From Bradyrhizobium sp. CIAT3101 (GTDB taxonomy: Bacteria > Pseudomonadota > Alphaproteobacteria > Rhizobiales > Xanthobacteraceae): DNA of 64,000 nucleotides. The stretch spans positions 2,191,001 through 2,255,000 of the forward strand of contig NZ_CP121634.1 in assembly GCF_029714945.1 (NCBI RefSeq). The letters run 5' to 3'. This document shows, piece by piece, positions 33,871 through 43,482 of the stretch. The notes below the pieces were generated by a model. That model was given only the letters and a program-made list of their open reading frames with translations. It made no database searches and was not told the origin of the DNA. Both the position numbers and the translations under genes were made by a program. Numbering within the stretch: position 1 is the stretch's first letter; the number at the start of each line of letters is the position of its first letter.

Positions 33871-35220
33871 ATGTCTGATGAGACGAAGGGAACGTCCACC
33901 TCCAATCCGGCGGGAATGGAAGCGGGATCGACGAAAAAGCTGAGCCGGCGCACGCTGTTGAAGGGTGCGGCCGCTGTTGCGGGTGCGGCCGCGGGGTCGG
34001 ATGCGATCCGCGGATTCCCGACCATCTGGGCGCAGGAGATCAAGGACATCGAGCTGCGCCATGTCGGCGTCTCCTATTCCGTCGTGAAGGCGATCGGCGA
34101 CCAGGCCGCCAAGGACCTCGGCTTCAAGGTGACGATGCAGAACCTCGACACCTCCGCCGCCATCAACCGCTTCATAAGCCAGCCTAATACGGTCGATATC
34201 GCCGACCTCGAGGGCTGGCAGGCCAAGCTCGCCGCCAAGCGCAGCGTGATCCAGGGCATCGAGGTCAAGAAGATCAAGGAGTTCGACAACATCCTGCCGA
34301 TCTTCACCAAGGGCGAGATCGACGGCCACAAGATCCCGCGTCAGGGCATTTCGCCTTACGAGGCCATGTACATCTCCAAGCCGGACTCGACCGATCTGCA
34401 CGATGGCGTCACCGAATGGGCAACCTTCCTGCCGCAGGTCTACAATGCCGACTCGATCGGCTATCGCCCCGATCTCGTCGGTCACGAAGTGACCGAGTGG
34501 AAGGACCTGATCGATCCGAAGTTCAAGGGCAAGGCCGCGATCCTCGACGTGCCCGCGATCGGCATCATGGATGCCGCGCTCTGCTTCGAAAGCGCCGGGC
34601 TGATCAAGTACGGCAACAAGGGCAACATGACCAAGGAGGAGATCGACTTCACCTGCAACAAGCTGATCGACCTGAAGAAGCAGGGCCAGTTCCGCGCGAC
34701 CTGGACCACCTTCGACCAGTCGGTGCAGCTGATGGCGGCGGGCGAAGTGGTGATCCAGTCGATGTGGTCGCCGGCGGTGGCGGCCGTGCGTGTCAAGGAA
34801 ATCCCCTGCGTCTACGCGCCGGTCAACGTCAAGAACGGCAAGGAAGGCTATCGCGGCTGGTGCAACGGCATGGGCCTGATGAAGCACCTCTCCGGCAAGA
34901 AGCTCGACGCCGCCTACGAATATCTCAACTGGTATCTGTCGGGTTGGCAGGGCGGCTTCGTCGGCCGCTACGGCTATTACAGCCCGGTGCCGTCGACGGC
35001 GAAGAAGTTCCTGACCGCTGCCGAATGGGACTTCTGGTACGACGGCAAGCCGGCGCCTGAAGTCATCAATGATCCCTATGGCGTGCCGATGGAGAAGGTC
35101 GGCACCAAGCGTGACGGCGGCTCGTTCCTCGACCGCGTCAAGAACATCTCGTGCTGGAACACGCTGATGGACGAGGCGGCCTACATGAACAAGCGCTGGA
35201 ACGACTTCAAGGTGGCCTGA
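33871..35220 (+). CDS. Polyamine-type ABC substrate-binding protein with Tat leader
   Basis: A 449-residue binding protein. A 24-residue polar extension precedes the twin-arginine motif SRRTLLK and an alanine-rich core, so export is probably by Tat. The mature part belongs to the PotD/PotF-like family 1 group; QNLDTSAAINRF and DPKFKGKAAILDVPA are family-type segments. The Tat route implies folding, or ligand or cofactor binding, before export. It heads an eight-gene operon with two permeases, ATPase, molybdenum hydroxylase and amidase. A TTTTACTTC direct repeat (33752 and 33764) lies upstream. Confidence 0.9.
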   Translation: MSDETKGTSTSNPAGMEAGSTKKLSRRTLLKGAAAVAGAAAGSDAIRGFPTIWAQEIKDIELRHVGVSYSVVKAIGDQAAKDLGFKVTMQNLDTSAAINRFISQPNTVDIADLEGWQAKLAAKRSVIQGIEVKKIKEFDNILPIFTKGEIDGHKIPRQGISPYEAMYISKPDSTDLHDGVTEWATFLPQVYNADSIGYRPDLVGHEVTEWKDLIDPKFKGKAAILDVPAIGIMDAALCFESAGLIKYGNKGNMTKEEIDFTCNKLIDLKKQGQFRATWTTFDQSVQLMAAGEVVIQSMWSPAVAAVRVKEIPCVYAPVNVKNGKEGYRGWCNGMGLMKHLSGKKLDAAYEYLNWYLSGWQGGFVGRYGYYSPVPSTAKKFLTAAEWDFWYDGKPAPEVINDPYGVPMEKVGTKRDGGSFLDRVKNISCWNTLMDEAAYMNKRWNDFKVA

Positions 35221-35246
35221 AACCTGCTTTCCCTGACCCAAGCGAA

Positions 35247-35272
35247 GCACCGGCGCCGTCACGCGCCGGTGC
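35247..35272. promoter_or_regulatory. Intercistronic stem-loop
   Basis: A perfect 10-bp stem GCACCGGCGC / GCGCCGGTGC with a 6-nt loop lies 26 bp after the binding-protein stop and 30 bp before the first permease. There is no T-run, so it is more likely a 3' mRNA stabiliser or partial terminator that raises binding-protein level over permease level than a full terminator. Confidence 0.65.
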
Positions 35273-35302
35273 GACAAGACCGAGTTCGAGGCAATTGCTG
35301 AT

Positions 35303-36187
35303 ATGCAGCCCAGTCCAAGCTCAAGTCCTTCGCGCTCCAATCTCGCCGGCTGGCTTTATGTGTCGCCGCTGGTCCTGGTGCTCGTGCCGTTCTTCGTGGC
35401 GCCGATCCTGGTCGTGCTGGCCGCGAGCTTCTTCGCCGCCGACGGCTTTGGCGGGCTGACGCCGGGTTTCACGCTGGCAAGCTATGTCGAGGTGCTGCAC
35501 TCGGCGCTGACGCTGAAGCTGTATCTGGCGACCATCAAGTTCACCGTGCTGACCTGGATCTTCACGCTGATCATCGGCTTCTTCGTCGCCTATTTCCTGG
35601 TGTTTCATGTCCGCAACCAGTTGCTGGCGATCGGCTTGTTCCTGCTGTGCACGGTGCCGTTCTGGACCTCGAACATCATCCGGATGATTTCCTGGATCCC
35701 GCTGCTGGGCAAGGAAGGCCTGATCAATCAGGCGCTGCTCGCGATGGGCGTGATCCACCAGCCGCTGGAAGTGCTGCTGTTCTCCGACCTCGCCGTCGTC
35801 ATCGCCTATGTTCACCAGCTCACGATCTTCATGATCGTGCCGATCTTTAATTCCATGGCGCGGATCGACAAGAAGCTGATCGAGGCCGCGATCGACGCCG
35901 GCGCCAGCCGTTTCGACATCATGCGCCTGATCGTGGTGCCGATGTCCAAGAGCGGCATCGCGCTCGGCACCATCTTCGTGGTTTCGATCGTGATGGGCGA
36001 CTTCTTCGTGGTCAAGGTGATGTCCGGCGGCGGCTCGGCCTCGGTGGTCAGCGCGTTTTATGAAGACGTCGGCGTGCTGCAATATCCGACGGCGGCGGCG
36101 AGTGCCGTGCTGCTGACGCTGGCGCTGGTCGCGATCGTCTCGCTGATCCTGCGCACCGTCGATATCAGGCAGGAGATCACGCGATGA
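35303..36187 (+). CDS. ABC permease, PotB-like
   Basis: A 294-residue inner-membrane permease with six hydrophobic segments; the first spans residues 14-40 (GWLYVSPLVLVLVPFFVAP). The EAA-type loop IDAGASRFDIMRLIVVPMS is near residues 196-214. It overlaps the next permease by 4 bp. First of the heterodimeric membrane pair for the Tat-exported binding protein upstream. Confidence 0.93.
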   Translation: MQPSPSSSPSRSNLAGWLYVSPLVLVLVPFFVAPILVVLAASFFAADGFGGLTPGFTLASYVEVLHSALTLKLYLATIKFTVLTWIFTLIIGFFVAYFLVFHVRNQLLAIGLFLLCTVPFWTSNIIRMISWIPLLGKEGLINQALLAMGVIHQPLEVLLFSDLAVVIAYVHQLTIFMIVPIFNSMARIDKKLIEAAIDAGASRFDIMRLIVVPMSKSGIALGTIFVVSIVMGDFFVVKVMSGGGSASVVSAFYEDVGVLQYPTAAASAVLLTLALVAIVSLILRTVDIRQEITR

Positions 36188-37104
36188 GCGCGGTTCTCGC
36201 CGACATGCCCAAAACAGGCGCGTCCAAGACCGGCGCGTCCGAGTCTGTCGCGCCGGCGACGACCAAGGCGATCGCGCCGAGCAAAGGCGGCCGGCCCTGG
36301 ACGTTCTATGTGCTGGCGGCGCTGTTCGCCGCTTACGTCATCGCCCTCTATGGCCCGATGTTCTGCATCTACATCCTGTCGTTCCAGGATATCAGAGGCG
36401 GCCTCGTGTTCCCGATGAAGGGGCATTCGCTGCACTGGTTCGTCGATCTCTTCACCCAGGCGCGGACCGGCGACGTCAAGGGCTCGTTCGACCGCTCGAT
36501 CAAGCTGGCGATGATCGTCACGATCATCACCGTCGTGGTGTCGTTCCTCGCCGGACTCGGCTTCCGCAAGCGCTTCCGCGGCGACACATTCGTCTTCTAC
36601 ATGATGATCGGCAGCCTGGTCGCACCCGGCCTCGTGCTCGGCCTCGGCACGGGGCTTCTGTTCCAGGCGCTGGGGCTGGATGCGAGCTGGTATACCTCCG
36701 CACTCGGCGCGCAGCTGTCCTGGACGCTGCCGTTCGGCGTGCTCGTGATGTTCGCGGTGATGTCGCGCTTCAACCACGTCTGGGAGGAGGCGGCCTACGA
36801 TCTCGGCGCCAGCCGCTGGCAGTCGATCTGGCTGGTGATGATCCCGGTGCTCGCACCCGGCCTCGTCGCGGTCGCGCTGTTCGGGTTCACGCTCTCTTAC
36901 GACGAATTCGCGCGCAGCCTGCAGACCGCGGGCTCGCTGAACACGCTGCCGCTGGAAATCTGGAGCATGACGCTGAACGTCACCTCGCCCTCGCTTTATG
37001 CGCTCGGCACCGTGACCACCATCGTCTCCTTCATCGTCATCGGCGCAAGCCTCGGCACCATCGTGCTGATCCAGAAGAAGCGCGGCAGCCAGGCCAAGGG
37101 TTGA
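36184..37104 (+). CDS. ABC permease, PotC-like
   Basis: A 306-residue permease with an unusually long polar N-terminus (about 35 residues rich in Ala, Thr, Lys) containing a short tandem KTGAS repeat (PKTGASKTGAS). Six hydrophobic segments follow. The EAA loop DLGASRWQSIWLVMIPVLAP is near residues 203-222. Second half of the permease pair; the ATPase gene begins 2 bp after its stop. Confidence 0.93.
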   Translation: MSAVLADMPKTGASKTGASESVAPATTKAIAPSKGGRPWTFYVLAALFAAYVIALYGPMFCIYILSFQDIRGGLVFPMKGHSLHWFVDLFTQARTGDVKGSFDRSIKLAMIVTIITVVVSFLAGLGFRKRFRGDTFVFYMMIGSLVAPGLVLGLGTGLLFQALGLDASWYTSALGAQLSWTLPFGVLVMFAVMSRFNHVWEEAAYDLGASRWQSIWLVMIPVLAPGLVAVALFGFTLSYDEFARSLQTAGSLNTLPLEIWSMTLNVTSPSLYALGTVTTIVSFIVIGASLGTIVLIQKKRGSQAKG

Positions 37105-37106
37105 GA

Positions 37107-38213
37107 ATGAAGAGCGATCGCGGCGATATCGAACTGGCAGGCGTCTGCAAGAGCTTTGACGGCGTCACCAACGTGGTCGACGGCGTCAATCTCAAGATCG
37201 ACGACGGCGCCTATTGCTGCTTCATCGGCCCGTCCGGCTGCGGCAAGACCACGATCCTGCGCATGATCGCCGGCCATGAAGACCCGACCGCGGGCGAGAT
37301 CGTGATCGGCGGCCAGAATGTGGTGGGGCTTGCGCCCGTGCAGCGCCGCACGGCGATGATGTTCCAGTCCTACGCACTGTTTCCCCATCTGACGGTCCGC
37401 GAGAACATCGCCTTTGCGCTGCGCGTGCGAGGTCAGTCCAAAGCCGATCGTCTCCGGGCAGCCGACGCCATGATCGAGAAGGTCCGGCTGACACAGTTCA
37501 CCGACCGCCTTCCGGCGCAGCTCTCCGGTGGCCAGCAGCAGCGCGTGGCGCTGGCGCGGGCCGCGATCACGGAACCGCGCGTGCTGCTGCTCGACGAGCC
37601 GTTGTCGGCGCTTGACGAGCAGCTCCGTGTCCAGATGCGGCAGGAGCTGCGGCGGATGCAGCAGGAGCTTGGCATCACCTTCATCCATGTCACCCACACC
37701 CAGCTCGAGGCGATCGCGCTCGCGGATCTCGTGGTGGTGATGGAGCAGGGCAAGATCAAGCAGGCGGGCGCTGCGCGCGACGTCTACGCCCATCCGCACG
37801 ACCGCTATGTCGCCGAGTTCATGGGCGGCCAGAACGTGCTGTCCGGCCGCGTCGAAAAGGTCAACGGTGCGAGCTTTACGCTCGCACAGGCCGCACCCTC
37901 CGGCATCGAAGTGCCGCTGCAGGCGCGCCCGACCGTCAGCGTGGGCGACAAGGTCGATATCGCCGTGCGCCGCGACGACGTCGCGCTGGTCAGGCCGGGC
38001 AGGGACCTGCCGCCCGGCTACACCACGTCGCTGCCGAGCCGCGTGCTCGCGATCGAGTACCAGGGCTACTTCGTCAAGGTCATGCTCGACACCGTGCCGG
38101 ACGACGAGTTCGTCGCCTATGTGCCGGAAAAGACCTTCTTCGCAGATCCCTTCACCGTCGGCGATGTCGTCATGGCCACATGGGCCACCGGCAGCGCGCT
38201 TCCACTCGCCTAA
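37107..38213 (+). CDS. ABC importer ATPase, PotA-like
   Basis: A 368-residue ATPase. Walker A GPSGCGKTT (41-49), Q-loop MFQSYALFPH, signature LSGGQQQR, Walker B LLLDEPLSALD and switch His in VTHTQ are intact. A C-terminal TOBE domain occupies about residues 235-365. ATG 37107 is chosen over TTG 37101 because AAGGG lies 6 bp upstream. It completes the four-gene importer; the molybdoenzyme genes follow 19 bp later on the same strand. Confidence 0.95.
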   Translation: MKSDRGDIELAGVCKSFDGVTNVVDGVNLKIDDGAYCCFIGPSGCGKTTILRMIAGHEDPTAGEIVIGGQNVVGLAPVQRRTAMMFQSYALFPHLTVRENIAFALRVRGQSKADRLRAADAMIEKVRLTQFTDRLPAQLSGGQQQRVALARAAITEPRVLLLDEPLSALDEQLRVQMRQELRRMQQELGITFIHVTHTQLEAIALADLVVVMEQGKIKQAGAARDVYAHPHDRYVAEFMGGQNVLSGRVEKVNGASFTLAQAAPSGIEVPLQARPTVSVGDKVDIAVRRDDVALVRPGRDLPPGYTTSLPSRVLAIEYQGYFVKVMLDTVPDDEFVAYVPEKTFFADPFTVGDVVMATWATGSALPLA

Positions 38214-38232
38214 AGCCCCGTCGCGCAGGAGT

Positions 38233-38724
<492 letters not shown>

Positions 38725-38726
38725 CC

Positions 38727-41114
38727 ATGGGCAATGTGATCGGCATCGGCGCCGCACCGAAGCGAAAAGAGGATCAACGCTTCCTCACCGGCCGCGGCAA
38801 TTACGTCTCTGACATCAAGCGCCCCGGCATGTCAGCCGGCGTGTTCGTGCGTTCGCCGCACGGGCACGCGGTGCTGCGTGGCATCGACAAGAGCGCGGCG
38901 CTGGCCTCGCCCGGTGTCATCGCCGTCCTGACCGGCGACGACGTCAAGGCCGACGGCCTCGGCGGTCTGCCCTGTGGCTGGGGCATTTCGGACGCCAAAG
39001 GCGTGCCGATGAAGGAACCGCCGTTCCCGATGCTGGCGCAAGGCAAGGTGCGTTTCGTCGGCGACATGGTGGCCTTCGTCGTCGCGGAGACGCCGGAGCA
39101 GGCCAATGCCGCGGCAGAGCTCTTGAATGTCGATTACGACGTGCTGCCCTCTGTCGTGGGCGTGCTCGAAGCGGTGCGGCCGAATGCGCCGCAATTGTTC
39201 GACGACGTCCCGAACAACATCTGCTGCGATTGGGAGCTCGGCGACAAGGCGGCCGTGGAGTCCGCTTTTCGCAAGGCCGCGCATGTCGCCAAACTCAGCC
39301 TGGTGAACAATCGCCTGATCGGCAATCCGATGGAGCCGCGCGCGGCGATCGCCGAATACGAGCCGGGCACCGACCGCTTCACGCTGTGGACCACCAGCCA
39401 GTTTCCGCACGTCGTGCGCTTCCTGATGGGCGCGCTGGTGCTGAACATCCCGCAGCACAAGCTGCGCGTGGTTGCGCCCGATGTCGGCGGCGGCTTCGGC
39501 GTCAAGCAGTTCCACTATGGCGAGGAGGCCGTGATCACCTGGGCCGCCAAGTGGGTGAAGCGGCCGATCAAATGGGTCGCGAGCCGCTCGGAAGGTTACG
39601 TCTCCGATCGCCATGGCCGCGACCACGTCACCGAAGCCGAGCTTGCGCTCGATGAACACGGAAAGTTCCTGGCGTTCCGCGTCAACACGCTCGCCAACAT
39701 GGGCGGCTATCTCTCGACCTTCGGGCCGAACATTCCGACCAATCTCTATGGTCCCTTGCTTGGCGGCGTCTACACCACGCCCGCGATCTACTGCAATGTG
39801 AAGGTGGTCTTCACCAACACGGTGCCGGTCGATGCCTATCGCGGCGCGGGCCGGCCCGAGGCGACCTTCGTGCTGGAGCGCATCGTCGATGTCGCCGCGA
39901 GCGAGATGGGTATCGACCGCGTCGAGATCCGCCGCCGCAACATGATCCCGAAGGAGGCCTACCCGTACCAGACCCCGGTGCTGGTGCAGTACGATTCCGG
40001 CGATCCGATGGGCTGCCTCGACGGCGCGCTGGTTGCCGCCGATGTGAAGGGTTTTGGCATCCGCAAGGCGGCCTCCGCCAGCAAGGGCAAATTCCGCGGG
40101 CTCGGCTACTCGACCTATGTCGAGGCCTGTGGTCTCGCGCCGTCGCGCTTCGCCGGCCGGCTTGGCGCCCGCGGCGGCCTCTACGAGAGTGCCACGGTGC
40201 GCGTGCATCCGACCGGTCAGGTCACGGTCATGATCGGTACCCACAATCACGGCCAGGGCCACGAGACGACGTTCGCGCAGATCGTCTCCGACAAGCTCGG
40301 CGTCGCCTTCGAGAATGTCGACATCGTGTTCGGCGATACCGACCGCGTGCAGTTCGGCATGGGCACCTATGGCTCCCGCTCGCTGGTGGTGGGTGGTGCT
40401 GCGCTGTCCAAGGCGACCGACAAGGTGATCGCCAAGGGCAAGAAGATCGCGGCGCATCTGCTCGAGGCCGCCGAAGTCGATATCCAGTTCGAGGCCGGAA
40501 ACTTCTCGGTCGCGGGCACGGACCGCATCAAGTCGTTCGAGGAGATCGCGGGCGCGGCTTACGTGCCGCACAACTACCCGCTCGAGGTGCTGGAGCCGGG
40601 GCTGGAGGAGCAGGCCTATTACGATCCCGTCAACTTCACCTATCCCGGCGGCTGCCACATCGCCGAGGTCGAGGTCGATCCGGAGACGGGCACGGTGACG
40701 CTGGTCAACTACACGGCGGTCGACGACGTCGGCACGGTCATCAATCCGATGATCGTCGAGGGCCAGTTGCACGGTGGCATCGTGCAGGGCGTCGGCCAGG
40801 CGCTGTTCGAGAACGCGGTCTATGACGAAGGCTCGGGTCAGCTGCTGTCAGGCTCGCTGATGGACTATTGCATGCCGCGTGCCGATCACATGCCGATGAT
40901 GAAGGTCGCGACCCACTCCACGCTTTGCACGCACACCCCGATGGGCGTGAAGGGGTGCGGCGAGGTCGGCACCATCGGCTCGCCGGCCGCCGTCATCAAC
41001 GCCGTGGTCGATGCATTGTCGCATCTCGGCGTCACCCATGTCGACATGCCGGCGACGCCGAACCGGATCTGGCGCCTGCTGCAGAACGCGTCGCTGCCGG
41101 TCGCCGCGGAATAG
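38727..41114 (+). CDS. Molybdenum hydroxylase large subunit, form II CoxL-like
   Basis: A 795-residue molybdopterin-cytosine-dinucleotide subunit of the xanthine oxidase family. The active-site loop is AYRGAGR (370-376), the form II signature; true form I CO dehydrogenases have AYxCSFR. The catalytic base is Glu746 in GCGEVG near the C-terminus, and GGGFGVKQF is near residue 253. It hydroxylates a carbon next to nitrogen or a carbonyl using water. ATG 38727 is chosen over GTG 38721. The amidase and N-compound importer in the operon point to an N-heterocycle or amide; CO oxidation is unlikely. Confidence 0.9.
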   Translation: MGNVIGIGAAPKRKEDQRFLTGRGNYVSDIKRPGMSAGVFVRSPHGHAVLRGIDKSAALASPGVIAVLTGDDVKADGLGGLPCGWGISDAKGVPMKEPPFPMLAQGKVRFVGDMVAFVVAETPEQANAAAELLNVDYDVLPSVVGVLEAVRPNAPQLFDDVPNNICCDWELGDKAAVESAFRKAAHVAKLSLVNNRLIGNPMEPRAAIAEYEPGTDRFTLWTTSQFPHVVRFLMGALVLNIPQHKLRVVAPDVGGGFGVKQFHYGEEAVITWAAKWVKRPIKWVASRSEGYVSDRHGRDHVTEAELALDEHGKFLAFRVNTLANMGGYLSTFGPNIPTNLYGPLLGGVYTTPAIYCNVKVVFTNTVPVDAYRGAGRPEATFVLERIVDVAASEMGIDRVEIRRRNMIPKEAYPYQTPVLVQYDSGDPMGCLDGALVAADVKGFGIRKAASASKGKFRGLGYSTYVEACGLAPSRFAGRLGARGGLYESATVRVHPTGQVTVMIGTHNHGQGHETTFAQIVSDKLGVAFENVDIVFGDTDRVQFGMGTYGSRSLVVGGAALSKATDKVIAKGKKIAAHLLEAAEVDIQFEAGNFSVAGTDRIKSFEEIAGAAYVPHNYPLEVLEPGLEEQAYYDPVNFTYPGGCHIAEVEVDPETGTVTLVNYTAVDDVGTVINPMIVEGQLHGGIVQGVGQALFENAVYDEGSGQLLSGSLMDYCMPRADHMPMMKVATHSTLCTHTPMGVKGCGEVGTIGSPAAVINAVVDALSHLGVTHVDMPATPNRIWRLLQNASLPVAAE

Positions 41115-41125
41115 GGAGGACAACA

Positions 41126-41923
41126 ATGAAACCATTTGCCTATCATCAACCCGACCAGATCCCGGACGCGGCCAAGCTCCTGACCTCGATCGAGGACAGC
41201 AAGCTCGTCGCCGGCGGCATGACGCTGATCCCGACGATCAAGCAGCGGCTCGCGAGCCCCGCCGCGTTGGTCGACCTGTCGAAGTTCGAATCCCTCAAAG
41301 GCATCACCGACGACGGCGCCACCATCACCATCGGTGCGATGACGCCGCATGCCGTGGTGGCGGCCTCGAAGCTCGTGCAGGCGAAGATCCCCGGGCTCGC
41401 GGCGTTGGCGTCGATGATCGGCGACCCCGCCGTGCGCAGCCGCGGCACCATTGGCGGCTCGGTGGCGAACAACGATCCGGCTGCGGATTATCCGGCCGGC
41501 GTGCTCGGTCTCGGTGCCACCATCGTCACCAGCACGCGGGAGATCGCGGCCGACAAGTTCTTTCTCGGCCTGTTCGAGACCGCGCTTGAAACCGGCGAGA
41601 TCATCACGGCGATCCGCTTTCCCGTACCGCTCAAGGCCGGTTACGCAAAATTCAAGGCGCCGGCGTCGCGTTATGCGCTGGTCGGCGCGTTCGTCGCGAA
41701 ATTCGCCGATGGTGTCCGCGTCGCCGTAACCGGCGCGGGGCCGGGCGTGTTCCGCGTGCCGCCGATGGAGGTGGCGCTGTCGGAGAATTTCGATCCGTCC
41801 GCAATCGCGGCGATCAAGATCGACACCGACGGTCTCACCTCCGATATCCATGCCGAAGCCGATTACCGTGCGCATCTCGTCACGGTGATGGCCAAGCGCG
41901 CCGTCGACGCGGCGCTCAGCTAG
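41126..41923 (+). CDS. Molybdenum hydroxylase FAD subunit (CoxM-like)
   Basis: A 265-residue FAD-binding subunit. FAD diphosphate motifs are AGGMTLIPTIKQRL (about 30-43) and TIGGSVANNDPAADYP (about 108-123), both conserved in CoxM/KdhA-type proteins. The C-terminal CO-dehydrogenase flavoprotein domain is complete. ATG 41126 is preceded by AGGGAGGA. It takes electrons from the iron-sulfur subunit and passes them to the quinone pool or another acceptor. Confidence 0.93.
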   Translation: MKPFAYHQPDQIPDAAKLLTSIEDSKLVAGGMTLIPTIKQRLASPAALVDLSKFESLKGITDDGATITIGAMTPHAVVAASKLVQAKIPGLAALASMIGDPAVRSRGTIGGSVANNDPAADYPAGVLGLGATIVTSTREIAADKFFLGLFETALETGEIITAIRFPVPLKAGYAKFKAPASRYALVGAFVAKFADGVRVAVTGAGPGVFRVPPMEVALSENFDPSAIAAIKIDTDGLTSDIHAEADYRAHLVTVMAKRAVDAALS

Positions 41924-41936
41924 CTCTTTAGGGTTG

Positions 41937-43403
41937 ATGATGACTGATGGTTCCGGCCGAGCGGCCTTCCCGCCGGCGCCGACTGGCCTTGGCGCGCTTT
42001 CTGCAATCGAGATCATGGCCGGCTACCGGCGCAAGGCGTTCACCCCGCGCGATGTCGTCGACGACACCATTGCCGCGCTTGAAGCCGCAAATGAAGCCTG
42101 CAATGCGGTGGTGACACCGATGTATGAGCAGGCGAGGTCGGAGGCCGACCGTATCACCAAGGAGATGCGGTCGGGCGAAGCGAAGGGGCCGCTTGCCGGC
42201 GTGCCCGTCACGATCAAGGATCTCGTGTTCGTTGCGGGCGTGCCGGCCTATGCCGGCTCGCCGATGAACAAGAGTTTTGTGCCCGATGTCGATGCCGCCG
42301 TGGTGTCGGCGCTGAAAGCATCCGGCGCGATCGTCACCTGCAAGACCACGACTTGCGAGTCCGGCTACAAGCTGACGGCGGACAGCCCCGTCACGGGTAC
42401 GACGCGAAACCCCTGGAATCCCGGCCGCACCAGCGGCGGATCGAGTGGCGGTGCGGCGGCGGGCGTCGCCGCCGGTTGCGGTCCGATCGCGATCGGCACC
42501 GACGGCGTCGGCTCGATCCGCGTGCCGTCGTCCTTCTGCGGCGTGTTCGGGCTGAAGCCGACCTTCGGCCTGGTGCCCCGCTCGCCCGGATTCTCGCCGC
42601 CGTCCTGGGCCTCGCTCGCGCATACCGGGCCGATCACGCGGACGGTCGCGGATGCCGCGCTGACGCTGGAGATCATTGCCGGCTACGATCTACGTGATGC
42701 CGCAAGCCTTCCGGTGTCCACGCGTCGCTTCGATGCGAATGCAGGGCGGCTCGATGGCATTCGCATCGGCGCCAGTGCCGATCTCGGTTACGCCGCCGTC
42801 AGCCCCGATGTCTGTGCTGCCTTTGGCAAGGCGCTCGCCATTCTGGATTCCTGCGGCGCGCAGGTCACTATGGATGGCCCGGGTCTCGATCCCGGCATTC
42901 TGGAGCACACGCTGAAGCCGATCGCGTTCACCGAACAGGCCGCCGCCGTCGCGACCAAGACGACTGCCGATCTCGCCAGTTCCGAAGCGGACTATCGCGA
43001 TGTCGTCAGCGCCGGCCGTCGCTATACCGGCACGGACTACATCGAAGCCAGTTACCGCCGCGGCCAGGCACGCAATGCCTTCGTCAAACTGTTCGAGCGC
43101 GTCGATGTGCTGGTGACGCCGACGGTCGCGGTGACCGCATTCGAGGCTGGCCGGATCGGCGTCGACACGATCGATGGCAAGAAGATCGATCCGCATCTCG
43201 GCTGGTCGCCCTTCACCTGGCCGATCAATCTCGCCGGGCTTCCGGCGGCGACGCTGCCTTGCGGTTTCGATCGCGACGGCATGCCGGTCGGTCTTCAGAT
43301 CGTCGCGCCCTGGCTCGACGAGCCCACCATCTTCCGCATCGCAGCGGCATTTGAAGCGGCGCAGCCCTGGGCCAAGTTCTGGCCGCAGGTGGCGTTACGC
43401 TAG
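41937..43403 (+). CDS. Amidase signature family hydrolase
   Basis: A 488-residue amidase with the Ser-cisSer-Lys triad: Lys94 (VTIKDLV), Ser169 (GGSSGG) and nucleophile Ser193 (GSIRVPS). The 24-residue spacing between the serines is typical. There is no signal peptide. It follows the FAD subunit by 13 bp and ends the operon. It probably hydrolyses the amide or lactam produced after hydroxylation, or the imported amide itself. Several in-frame ATGs (41937, 41940) make the start ambiguous by one residue. Confidence 0.92.
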   Translation: MMTDGSGRAAFPPAPTGLGALSAIEIMAGYRRKAFTPRDVVDDTIAALEAANEACNAVVTPMYEQARSEADRITKEMRSGEAKGPLAGVPVTIKDLVFVAGVPAYAGSPMNKSFVPDVDAAVVSALKASGAIVTCKTTTCESGYKLTADSPVTGTTRNPWNPGRTSGGSSGGAAAGVAAGCGPIAIGTDGVGSIRVPSSFCGVFGLKPTFGLVPRSPGFSPPSWASLAHTGPITRTVADAALTLEIIAGYDLRDAASLPVSTRRFDANAGRLDGIRIGASADLGYAAVSPDVCAAFGKALAILDSCGAQVTMDGPGLDPGILEHTLKPIAFTEQAAAVATKTTADLASSEADYRDVVSAGRRYTGTDYIEASYRRGQARNAFVKLFERVDVLVTPTVAVTAFEAGRIGVDTIDGKKIDPHLGWSPFTWPINLAGLPAATLPCGFDRDGMPVGLQIVAPWLDEPTIFRIAAAFEAAQPWAKFWPQVALR

Positions 43404-43417
43404 CCGGAGGAGGAACG

Positions 43418-43470
43418 CGAAAACCCCTTTGCAAACAAGGGCCGTTCTACTGTGCATGGGGTTGTTTTCG
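43418..43470. terminator. Inverted repeat between convergent genes
   Basis: CGAAAACCCC (43418-43427) pairs with GGGG-TTG-TTTTCG (43458-43470) through a 3-nt bulge, with a smaller CCTT/AAGG pair inside. The stem ends in a T-rich run on the plus strand. It lies between the amidase stop and the convergent LysR stop, so it can end both transcripts. The sequence also looks like a dispersed rhizobial repeat. Confidence 0.5.
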
Positions 43471-43482
43471 TGTTGTTTGGGT

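Noticed and set aside
38832..40772. 646-codon open frame on the minus strand
   Set aside because: It lies wholly antisense to the molybdenum hydroxylase large subunit, whose motifs are unmistakable. Long antisense frames are expected in DNA with strong G/C third positions, and the translation is Arg/His/Asp-rich without family features.
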